Shown: positions 1 to 4,880 of the stretch, one piece after another
Layout of the letters: every line of letters starts with the position of its first letter
How positions within the stretch are numbered: position 1 is the stretch's first letter
Assembly (NCBI GenBank): GCA_007128525.1
Contig: SKXG01000115.1
Location: 1-5,261, forward strand
Length of the DNA stretch: 5,261 bases
Source of the DNA: Pseudomonadales bacterium
GTDB lineage: Bacteria > Pseudomonadota > Gammaproteobacteria > Pseudomonadales > Azotimanducaceae
Reading direction: 5' to 3'
Program-made: the position numbers and the translations under genes
The notes under the pieces: model-generated
What the model was told of the DNA's origin: nothing
What the model saw: the letters and a program-made list of their open reading frames with translations, nothing else
The model's database searches: none

Positions 1-275
1 AGCCACATCCGAGACACCCCCATCGGGCCGTCCTTCTCCATATCGGCCTCGACGCGGTTGCCGCGCCCATTGGCGATTGCCTTCAGGTCGGCACCGGCGC
101 AAAAACTGCCGTGCGTGCCAGCGAGCACGGCGACAGACGCAGCCTCGTCAGCCTCAAAGCGCCGAAACGCTGCCGCCAGGGCCTCGGCGGTCTCGCGGTC
201 TACGGCATTGCGCGCCTCGGGCCGGTCGATCAGTACCGTGCAAACCGCGCCATCCATCTGGTAGTGCACACTCAT
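1..275 (-). CDS. Crotonase / enoyl-CoA hydratase family protein, N-terminal part (cut by window edge)
   Basis: The first 91 residues of a crotonase-superfamily protein read on the minus strand, starting MSVHYQMDGAVCTVLIDRPE and running off the left edge without a stop. The family binds acyl-CoA thioesters and stabilises an enolate in an oxyanion hole. Visible family features are the first strand with IDRPEARNAVD (residues 16-26) and the CoA-binding/first oxyanion-hole segment FCAGADLKAI (58-67), followed by NGRGNR and DGPMGVSRM. That later segment resembles proteins usually annotated crotonase/enoyl-CoA hydratase family rather than a housekeeping FadB or FadJ. The second oxyanion-hole loop and the catalytic acids lie outside the window, so hydratase, isomerase or other activity cannot be decided. 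The start at 275 is supported by a GGAGG (285-289) nine bases upstream. It is divergent from a second, clearly different crotonase gene at 392, suggesting a locus for acyl-CoA breakdown. Confidence 0.88.
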   Translation of the reverse strand, partial: MSVHYQMDGAVCTVLIDRPEARNAVDRETAEALAAAFRRFEADEAASVAVLAGTHGSFCAGADLKAIANGRGNRVEADMEKDGPMGVSRMW

Positions 276-391
276 AGCGTTCCCCCTCCACTGCCTGGCA
301 CAAGCATTCAGGGTAAGCCCTTAGATGGCAAGAGGTGTGGTGGTCGGCTATGGTCCCTAGCGTCGACAACGTTGCCATCACAGGAGGACTT
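276..391. promoter_or_regulatory. Shared upstream region of two divergent crotonase genes
   Basis: This 116-base gap separates the start codons of two outward-facing crotonase genes and so must hold the promoters of both unless they are read from further away. I found no strong -35/-10 pair on either strand. The clearest structure is the 8-bp palindrome CAACGTTG at 367-374, flanked by an extra G/C match at 365/376, which sits just before the ribosome-binding site of the plus-strand gene and could be an operator half-site or chance. That a transcription factor controls both genes from here is an inference from the layout only. Confidence 0.4.
382..387 (+). promoter_or_regulatory. Ribosome-binding site deciding the start of the plus-strand crotonase
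   Basis: A perfect AGGAGG lies four bases before the ATG at 392. The reading frame is open further upstream to an ATG at 335, but that would add 19 residues (starting MWWSAMVPS) that run through this site and have no family similarity. The site therefore fixes the start at 392. Confidence 0.8.
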
Positions 392-1192
392 ATGACAACT
401 GAGGAAGTAGTGATCGAAGACCAGGGCAGGGTCCGGTTTATCCGGATGAACCGGCCCGAGGTGATGAACGCCATCACCGGCACCATGCTCGGCGCTCTGA
501 ACGACGCATTCAAAGCGGCCGATGATGACACCGACGTTCGGGTGGTCGTGCTGACCGGGTCCGGCCGCGGTTTCTGCTCCGGACTGGATCTGAAGCAGGC
601 CGCGCGCGGCGAAGGTATTGGCGGCGCAGGACTGGCCTCCGGCGGCGCTCGCCACCTGTCCACGCGGGAGATCTGCACAGTCACACTGCAGCGTATGGAC
701 AAGCCCGTCATCGCGGCCATCAACGGACCGGCGGCCGGCTACGGTCTGGACCTCGCCCTGGGCTGTGACCTGCGCCTGATGTCTGACCGCGCAGTGCTGA
801 TGCCGGGCTTTGCGCGCATGGGCATCGTGCCGGAGAGCGGCGGCACCTGGTATCTGCCGAGGCTGCTTGGCTGGGCCAAGGCCTGTGAGGTGGCCATGCT
901 GGGTGAGACGCTGGATGCGGCGCGGGCAGCTGACTATGGCCTGATCAATCAGGCGGTGCCGGCGGACGAGCTGCAAAACGTCACGCTGGACTGGGCCAAC
1001 CGTATCGCGGCCAATGCGCCGCTGGCCATCCAGGAAATGAAGCGCCTGTTTCGCCATGGCCTGACGCAGGACTTCGAGAGCCACTCACATCATGTGCTGA
1101 TGTCGCTGCTGAACCTGTTTCGCTCCGAGGACTTTCGCGAAGGCGTGCAGTCCTTTATCGAGAAGCGTGATCCATCGTTTCAGGGGCGTTGA
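392..1192 (+). CDS. Enoyl-CoA hydratase/isomerase family protein, isomerase-like active site
   Basis: A complete 266-aa crotonase, the usual length for single-domain members. It acts on acyl-CoA thioesters in the cytoplasm, probably in fatty-acid or aromatic-acid breakdown. Visible features are MNRPEVMNAI (19-28), the first oxyanion-hole segment FCSGLDL (61-67), the second, INGPAAGYGLDLALGCD (110-126), then GIVPESGGTWYLPRLLG (144-160), and a C-terminal helical part ending FIEKRDPSF. Aligned from memory to mitochondrial enoyl-CoA hydratase, the two catalytic glutamates (E144 and E164 there) correspond to D120 and F140, so the hydratase pair is missing. Instead E148 in PESGGTW sits where delta3,delta2-enoyl-CoA isomerases and PaaG carry their catalytic acid, and the PxSGGTWxLPRL stretch closely resembles PaaG-type proteins. 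Family membership is sure; isomerase activity is inferred and the substrate is unknown. Divergent from the crotonase ending at 275 and convergent with the trhP-like gene. Confidence 0.95.
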   Translation: MTTEEVVIEDQGRVRFIRMNRPEVMNAITGTMLGALNDAFKAADDDTDVRVVVLTGSGRGFCSGLDLKQAARGEGIGGAGLASGGARHLSTREICTVTLQRMDKPVIAAINGPAAGYGLDLALGCDLRLMSDRAVLMPGFARMGIVPESGGTWYLPRLLGWAKACEVAMLGETLDAARAADYGLINQAVPADELQNVTLDWANRIAANAPLAIQEMKRLFRHGLTQDFESHSHHVLMSLLNLFRSEDFREGVQSFIEKRDPSFQGR

Positions 1193-1195
1193 GGC

Positions 1196-1232
1196 CAGGC
1201 GCGCTGATACATGACTGTCGTCAGCGCGCCTG
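1196..1232. terminator. Perfect 12-bp inverted repeat between convergent genes, possible two-way terminator
   Basis: Arms 1196-1207 (CAGGCGCGCTGA) and 1221-1232 (TCAGCGCGCCTG) are exact reverse complements around a 13-base loop. It starts four bases after the stop of the plus-strand crotonase, and its right arm contains the stop codon and last codons of the minus-strand trhP homologue. The placement fits a transcription terminator shared by two convergent genes. Neither strand has a run of T after the stem, so it is not a canonical Rho-independent terminator. It may instead stall polymerase weakly or protect mRNA 3' ends. Confidence 0.5.
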
Positions 1233-2549
1233 CCCATGGCTGACCAGCATAGCGAACTGACCAGCGCTGGACTGCAGTCGCTGAGGCGCTGCGTCATCGG
1301 GTAGTGACAGCCAGACCCGGTGGCCGGAACCAGGCGCCACGGTCATGGCGACACCATGCTCGTTCTCCATAGCCGCTGGCTGGAACTGCAGGTTGCCAGC
1401 CGGCGTCATCAACTCAATGACCTCATCGGTCGCAAAGCGGTTCTTGACGTCAACCAACACACGGCCATTGGCCATATGGATGTCCAAAACCTCACCCACC
1501 AGGCGCGCATCTCCGGAAGAACCCCCGGCATCATAGTTCTGGTATTCCGCTGGAACATGGCGGCGGTAGAAGCCTTCGGTATAGCCGCGGTTAGCGAGAT
1601 GATCGAGTTCGCCAAGCCAGCGCATCTGAAACGGCTGGCCGCTGTGTGCGGCATCGATAGCCTGCCGGTAAACCTGCGCAGTACGAGCCGCATAGTAGAC
1701 GGACTTGGTACGCCCTTCGATCTTCAGCGAGTCGATCCCCATCGCCACAAACTCGGGCACATGGGCCACGGCCCGCAGGTCCTTCGAGTTCATGATGTAG
1801 GTGCCATGCTCGTCCTCGTAGGCCGGCATGTACTCACCGGGGCGGCTCGCCTCCTGCAGCATTACCGCATGCGTCTGCCTAGTCGGATCTGCGGGTGCCC
1901 TGGCGATCAGGTCGCCACTGGTCGTGCTGTCGGCCGCTTCGTGGACGTTGTACTGCCAGCGGCAGGCGTTGGTGCAGGCGCCCTGGTTGGCATCGCGATG
2001 GGTCATGTAGCCGGACAGCAGGCAACGACCGGAATAGGCGATGCACAATGCGCCATGCACGAACACTTCGAGCTCCATGCCCGGGCATTCGGCTTTGATC
2101 TCGGCTATCTCGGCCAGCGACAGCTCGCGTGACAGGATCACGCGCGCTATGCCCTGGCGATGCCAGAACCGTACAGTCGCCCAGTTGGTCGCATTGGCCT
2201 GCACCGACAAGTGCACCGGCTGATCGGGCCAGGTCTCACGTACCAGCATGATCAGGCCAGGATCGGACATGATCAGCGCATCCGGCCGCACCTCGATGAT
2301 TGGGGCCAGGTCGCGCAGGTAGGTGCGGACCTTGTCGTTGTGCGCGGCAATGTTGCTGGCGAGGTAGAACCGCCGGCCCATCGCATGAGCTTCCTCGATG
2401 GCGGCATTCAACAACTCAGGGCGATTGAACTCGTTGTTGCGCACGCGCAGGCTGTAGCGTGGCTGCCCGGCATAGACGGCGTCAGCGCCGTAGGCAAAGG
2501 CATAGCGCATGTGCCGGGCGGTACCGGCAGGTGACAGCAGTTCAGTCAT
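1221..2549 (-). CDS. trhP: U32-family tRNA 5-hydroxyuridine synthase (TrhP/YegQ homologue)
   Basis: A complete 442-aa member of the peptidase U32 family that is close in length and sequence to E. coli YegQ/TrhP (about 450 aa). TrhP makes 5-hydroxyuridine at wobble position U34 of tRNAs, using prephenate-dependent chemistry; despite the family name it is not known as a true protease. The N-terminus LLSPAGTARHMRYAFAYGAD and the RYSLRVRNNEFN segment (31-42) are YegQ-like. The U32 signature ExFxxGxxCxxxxGxCxxS is present at 161-179. Cysteines C169, C176, C192 and C196 (spacing CX6CX15CX3C) are all present and are the likely iron-sulfur ligands. EDEHGTYIMNSKDLRA (245-260) and SLKIEGRTKS (274-283) are also conserved, and a small C-terminal beta domain follows from about 347. 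UbiU and UbiV, also U32, are only about 300 aa. The start at 2549 matches the family N-terminus; an upstream ATG at 2603 would add 18 unrelated residues. No clear ribosome-binding site is present, and the ATG overlaps the end of the preceding gene, so translation is probably coupled. Confidence 0.93.
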   Translation of the reverse strand: MTELLSPAGTARHMRYAFAYGADAVYAGQPRYSLRVRNNEFNRPELLNAAIEEAHAMGRRFYLASNIAAHNDKVRTYLRDLAPIIEVRPDALIMSDPGLIMLVRETWPDQPVHLSVQANATNWATVRFWHRQGIARVILSRELSLAEIAEIKAECPGMELEVFVHGALCIAYSGRCLLSGYMTHRDANQGACTNACRWQYNVHEAADSTTSGDLIARAPADPTRQTHAVMLQEASRPGEYMPAYEDEHGTYIMNSKDLRAVAHVPEFVAMGIDSLKIEGRTKSVYYAARTAQVYRQAIDAAHSGQPFQMRWLGELDHLANRGYTEGFYRRHVPAEYQNYDAGGSSGDARLVGEVLDIHMANGRVLVDVKNRFATDEVIELMTPAGNLQFQPAAMENEHGVAMTVAPGSGHRVWLSLPDDAAPQRLQSSAGQFAMLVSHGQAR

Positions 2550-2868
2550 CAGCGTCACGCCAGTAATTGTTGGCAGCGGCAATGGTTTGAAAGTGCAGTG
2601 CAATAACCTGAGATGCTGCGATCAGAAACTCAGCGTCATCGGCATAACGCGCCCGTTCACGGTGCAGCACCTCCAGATCGGACTGTGTAGTCGTGACGCC
2701 GCGGCGTGACAACGTTATGGCCAGTTCGAAGCCTTCCTCGGGGGTTGCCGTCTTGAGCGTAGGCAGCCAGGTCTCCACCGCACTCTCCCCTGCCAGGGCT
2801 GGCTGCGGATACAACGCCCATGTGGCGGTAAGCAAAACTGTCAACATCAGGAAACTCAATCGCATCAT
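2542..2868 (-). CDS. Small secreted protein of unknown function
   Basis: A 108-aa protein that I do not recognise. It begins MMRLSFLMLTVLLTATWALY, a typical Sec signal peptide, with a good type I cleavage site after PALA at residue 26, giving a mature protein of about 82 residues. The rest is acidic at its end (DADD), has no cysteine and no second hydrophobic span, and looks mostly helical (for example EEGFELAITLSRRG at 44-57 and AEFLIAASQVIALHFQTIAAANNYW at 79-103), so a periplasmic protein is likely. Translation is supported by GGAGAGG at 2872-2878; either of two adjacent ATGs (2868 or 2865) could be used. Its last codons overlap the trhP start by 8 bases (ATGACTGA on the minus strand), and it follows the DUF6522-like gene by 53 bases, so it is probably the middle gene of an operon. 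No function is proposed. Confidence 0.72.
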   Translation of the reverse strand: MMRLSFLMLTVLLTATWALYPQPALAGESAVETWLPTLKTATPEEGFELAITLSRRGVTTTQSDLEVLHRERARYADDAEFLIAASQVIALHFQTIAAANNYWRDADD

Positions 2869-2921
2869 AAGCCTCTCCGCTTCAGGGTGCGTTCATCTGG
2901 GGGCAGGGCAAGCAGGAGTCA

Positions 2922-3191
2922 CTATGCGCGCTGGTCATCGGGCGCATAGTCAGTCAGCGTACGTTCCAGTACAGCTCCGGCATCATCGACCACAATCCGT
3001 AGCTGCTTTGAAGCGTAAACGAAAGTCAGGCGCTGACGACCGACATCCTCACCAACACCCACCTCATGGCCAGCGGCAATCTTTCCGGCACGCAACAGGT
3101 CCATGAATACCTCCGGTTCGAGGTCGAAGCTGGCGGCGGCCAGTCTGGCATCCACCTGAACAGCGCCCTGTTCAAACTCGATCAAACTCAT
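2922..3191 (-). CDS. DUF6522-like small protein
   Basis: An 89-aa protein with no signal peptide or membrane span, so probably cytoplasmic. The pattern of an N-terminal IEFEQGAVQVDARLAA, then LEPEVFMDLLRAGKIA (24-39), the glycine/acidic GVGEDVGRQRLTF (45-57) and LRIVVDDAGAVLER (64-77) matches what I remember of the DUF6522 family, whose function is unknown to me. The middle part may form a small helix-turn-helix-like or mixed alpha/beta fold, but this is not shown. The start at 3191 is chosen because it gives the family N-terminus and has AAGG (3199-3202) seven bases upstream; the frame stays open to an ATG at 3284, which would add 31 residues without family resemblance. Two in-frame stops in a row (TAG TGA) end the gene. 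It is the first gene of the probable operon with the secreted protein and trhP. Confidence 0.75.
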   Translation of the reverse strand: MSLIEFEQGAVQVDARLAAASFDLEPEVFMDLLRAGKIAAGHEVGVGEDVGRQRLTFVYASKQLRIVVDDAGAVLERTLTDYAPDDQRA

Positions 3192-3198
3192 ATCTGTG

Positions 3199-3202
3199 CC
3201 TT
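3199..3202 (-). promoter_or_regulatory. Ribosome-binding site of the DUF6522-like gene
   Basis: On the minus strand AAGG lies seven bases before the ATG at 3191. It is short, but it supports this start over the longer open frame beginning at 3284. Confidence 0.5.
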
Positions 3203-3215
3203 GACGTTTAACACG

Positions 3216-3243
3216 GTAATAAGCAACACCAAACGATTGACAC
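3216..3243 (-). promoter_or_regulatory. Candidate sigma70-type promoter for the minus-strand operon
   Basis: Read on the minus strand, GTGTCA (3238-3243) and TATTAC (3216-3221) are separated by 16 bases, each matching four of six consensus positions. Transcription would start near 3209, giving a leader of about 17 bases that still contains the AAGG site. The local sequence is clearly richer in A and T than the genes around it. This is a weak prediction made by eye. Confidence 0.3.
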
Positions 3244-3328
3244 TCGTCGCCAACATTGTGACACCTTAAAGGCATATTCGCCATGCATCTTAATGACGCT
3301 GGCCCGGCACCGGTTTACCGGCCGGCGC

Positions 3329-3359
3329 ACAGCAGGCAGACTGCTGCTGTCTGAACTGT
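3329..3359 (+). repeat. Interrupted dyad in the SRAP gene leader
   Basis: ACAG (3329-3332) pairs with CTGT (3356-3359), and inside it CAGAC (3337-3341) pairs with GTCTG (3349-3353) around a seven-base loop. An alternative pairing is CAGCAG (3330-3335) with CTGCTG (3341-3346). The structure ends 15 bases before the start codon of the SRAP gene. It could be a leader hairpin or a chance product of CTG-rich sequence. Confidence 0.25.
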
Positions 3360-3374
3360 ACAGGCACCAGAGCC

Positions 3375-4043
3375 ATGTGTGGCCGCTTCGTCTCCCGCAC
3401 CGATGCCGCAATGGAACGGGCTTTCAACCTGATACCGCGCCAGTGGCGGCCGGACTGGCAAAGCTTCAACATCGCGCCAAGCCAGCCAGTCCCTGTTGTC
3501 CTGCAACGCAATGGCCAGCGGGAAGGCTGGATGGCGCGCTGGGGCCTGATTCCCCCCTGGTGTCACGGGGAACCACCGAAGTTCAGCACCTTCAACGCCC
3601 GCGCGGAGAATCTGGGCAAGGCCGCCAGCTTTCGCGGGCCCTGGCAGCGGCGCCAGCGTTGCCTGATCCCGGCCCTCGGCTTCTACGAGTGGCAACAGCA
3701 ACCCGGAGCAGGCAAGCAGCCTTACCTGATCCGGCGCCTCGGCGGTGAGATTTTCGCCTTTGGTGGCCTGTGGGAGACCTCCAGTCACCCGGATGGTACC
3801 CAGGTTTTGTCCTGCACCATCATCACGCTGCCGGCCAACGAGCTGGTCGGACGTATTCATGCCAAGAACCGCATGCCCTTGATGCTGACGCCTGAGCAGG
3901 CTGAAGACTGGCTGGAGCGCAGGGAAGCGGATGCCGAGACCATGCTCCAGAGCTACCCTGCCGCAGACATGGAAGCCTGGCCGGTGAGCACTCGCGTCAA
4001 CCGTGTGGGTGCAGACGATGAGGCTCTGATCGCACCCATCTGA
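3375..4043 (+). CDS. yedK: SRAP-domain abasic-site DNA-protein crosslink protein (YedK/HMCES family)
   Basis: A complete 222-aa SRAP protein, the same length as E. coli YedK. After removal of the first Met, Cys2 forms a stable thiazolidine crosslink with abasic sites in single-stranded DNA, shielding them from breakage and error-prone repair at replication forks. The hallmark residues are present: MCGRF at the start with Cys2, FNIAPSQ (31-37), the STFNARAEN motif (71-79) with N74, R76 and E78, the CLIPALGFYEW motif (96-106) with E105, and the IHAKNRMPLML segment (161-171) with H162. These correspond to the known active-site Cys, Asn, Glu and His. The start is fixed because Cys must be residue 2. 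The ribosome-binding site is weak (CAGG ten bases upstream, or AGAG two bases upstream), suggesting modest translation. No LexA box is visible upstream. It is divergent from the DUF6522-like gene across 183 bases. Confidence 0.96.
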   Translation: MCGRFVSRTDAAMERAFNLIPRQWRPDWQSFNIAPSQPVPVVLQRNGQREGWMARWGLIPPWCHGEPPKFSTFNARAENLGKAASFRGPWQRRQRCLIPALGFYEWQQQPGAGKQPYLIRRLGGEIFAFGGLWETSSHPDGTQVLSCTIITLPANELVGRIHAKNRMPLMLTPEQAEDWLERREADAETMLQSYPAADMEAWPVSTRVNRVGADDEALIAPI

Positions 4044-4086
4044 CGTCTACAGCCGGCGACAGTTTCAAGCCACCGCTCCAAGCCGC

Positions 4087-4116
4087 TTGATCGGTACTGC
4101 CCGAGCCAGGGACAAT
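4087..4116 (+). promoter_or_regulatory. Candidate sigma70-type promoter before the barrel-like gene
   Basis: TTGATC (4087-4092) and GACAAT (4111-4116) are 18 bases apart and each match four of six consensus positions. Transcription from about 4123 would give a leader of roughly 24 bases containing the GGAG site. It would let the barrel-like gene and rsuA be expressed apart from the SRAP gene. This is a weak prediction by eye; read-through from the SRAP gene, 103 bases upstream, is equally possible because I see no terminator between them. Confidence 0.3.
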
Positions 4117-4135
4117 GCGGGACTGTCTGATCGAT

Positions 4136-4139
4136 GGAG
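4136..4139 (+). promoter_or_regulatory. Ribosome-binding site deciding the start of the barrel-like gene
   Basis: GGAG lies seven bases before the ATG at 4147. The frame is also open from a TTG at 4087, but that start would put 20 charged residues before the signal peptide and has no good site of its own. Confidence 0.65.
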
Positions 4140-4146
4140 TTCCTAT

Positions 4147-4872
4147 ATGCCTGTTGCCGGCCGCTGGGCCGCCGCCCTGGCACTGATCTGCCTGACCGCC
4201 TGCGCCACCCTGTGGTCAGCCGCCAGTCATGCGGGTCACGCCCAGGACTTTCTGGTTACGGACAGCGGCTATCTGTCGGGCGCTGACCAGCTGTACCTGA
4301 TCTCACCATTTGAGGCCCGTTATCGCAGCCGCGGTCGCTCCGGCGCAGACTGGGATCCTGGCGTTCGCTATGGCCTGACCGAGTGGCTGACGCTGGGCCT
4401 GCAGAGCGAAACAGGCAAGCAACGCAGCGAGGACTGGACCTACGATGGCACACGCGCCATGGCACAGGTTCGTCTGACACCCCGCCCGATGCGACTCGCA
4501 CTCGGTACCCGCCTGGACTATGTTCATCCACGGCGCAGCTCTGACGATGGCCGCTGGCAACTGCGGAACATCGTGTCGTATCGGGCCGACGAGTGGATCT
4601 ACAGCGCCAATCTCGACTACAGCCGCGACACCCGCTCTGACTATGACGATCAGTGGGGCTATGCGCTGGCATTGAAAGGCCAGGTCAGCCCAAGGGTTGC
4701 CTACGGCATGGAACTGCGTGGCACCATCGAGCGCGGCAGCACACTGGAAGGCCTGTTCGGTGCCTACATTGACCCTGACCCCAAACTGAGCGTCCACGTT
4801 GGTCTCGGTAGTGGCATCGTCCGAGGTCCGGGGCTGATCTTCCGCACGGAAGTCATCGTACGGTTGCGTTGA
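4147..4872 (+). CDS. Exported protein, probable outer-membrane beta-barrel, function unknown
   Basis: A 241-aa protein that I cannot assign to a named family. The N-terminus (Arg6, then hydrophobic 8-18) is a signal peptide. Two processing routes are possible: a lipobox LTAC with Cys19, or type I cleavage after SHA (29) or GHA (32). From about residue 50 to the end the sequence is a succession of amphipathic strands rich in Tyr, Trp, Arg and Asp, joined by short turns: FEARYRSR (55-62), WDPGVRYGLTEWLTLGLQSET (69-89), RAMAQVRLTPRPMRLALGTRLDY (103-125), WQLRNIVSYRADEWIYSANLDYSRD (137-161), YALALKGQVSPRVAYGMELRGTIE (172-195), LFGAYIDPDPKLSVHVGLGSGI (203-224) and LIFRTEVIVRLR (230-241). The strand-turn-strand units with TEW, SPR and DPK turns are typical of small outer-membrane barrels, perhaps ten to twelve strands. 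The final residue is Arg rather than the usual Phe. The rsuA start follows eight bases after its stop. Confidence 0.8.
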   Translation: MPVAGRWAAALALICLTACATLWSAASHAGHAQDFLVTDSGYLSGADQLYLISPFEARYRSRGRSGADWDPGVRYGLTEWLTLGLQSETGKQRSEDWTYDGTRAMAQVRLTPRPMRLALGTRLDYVHPRRSSDDGRWQLRNIVSYRADEWIYSANLDYSRDTRSDYDDQWGYALALKGQVSPRVAYGMELRGTIERGSTLEGLFGAYIDPDPKLSVHVGLGSGIVRGPGLIFRTEVIVRLR

Positions 4873-4880
4873 CGCTGACC

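Noticed and set aside
296..311. Possible sigma54 promoter beginning TGGCAC
   Set aside because: The -24 part matches, but the required GC at the -12 position is CA here, so the site should not work.
308..1084. Long minus-strand open frame of 258 codons opposite the plus-strand crotonase
   Set aside because: The plus-strand frame carries full crotonase motifs and an AGGAGG site; the antisense frame has no recognisable domain.
1320..2132. Long plus-strand open frame of 270 codons opposite trhP
   Set aside because: It lies entirely antisense to the well-supported trhP homologue, has no family motif, and its openness follows from the codon bias of the high-GC gene on the other strand.
3164..3188. 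Possible FNR-type site TTCAA/ATCAA
   Set aside because: The half-sites are separated by five bases instead of four, one half is poor, and the site lies inside the DUF6522-like coding sequence.
3347..3363. Possible LexA (SOS) box upstream of the SRAP gene
   Set aside because: The CTG and CAG arms are 11 bases apart rather than 10, and the inner CTGTACAG has only two bases between arms; the AT-rich core is also missing.
4066..4084. Short direct repeat CAAGCC in the gap after the SRAP gene
   Set aside because: Two six-base copies in GC-rich sequence are expected by chance and show no further structure.
4087..4146. TTG start giving a 20-residue longer barrel-like protein
   Set aside because: It would place charged residues before the signal peptide, and the GGAG seven bases before the ATG at 4147 favours the shorter form.
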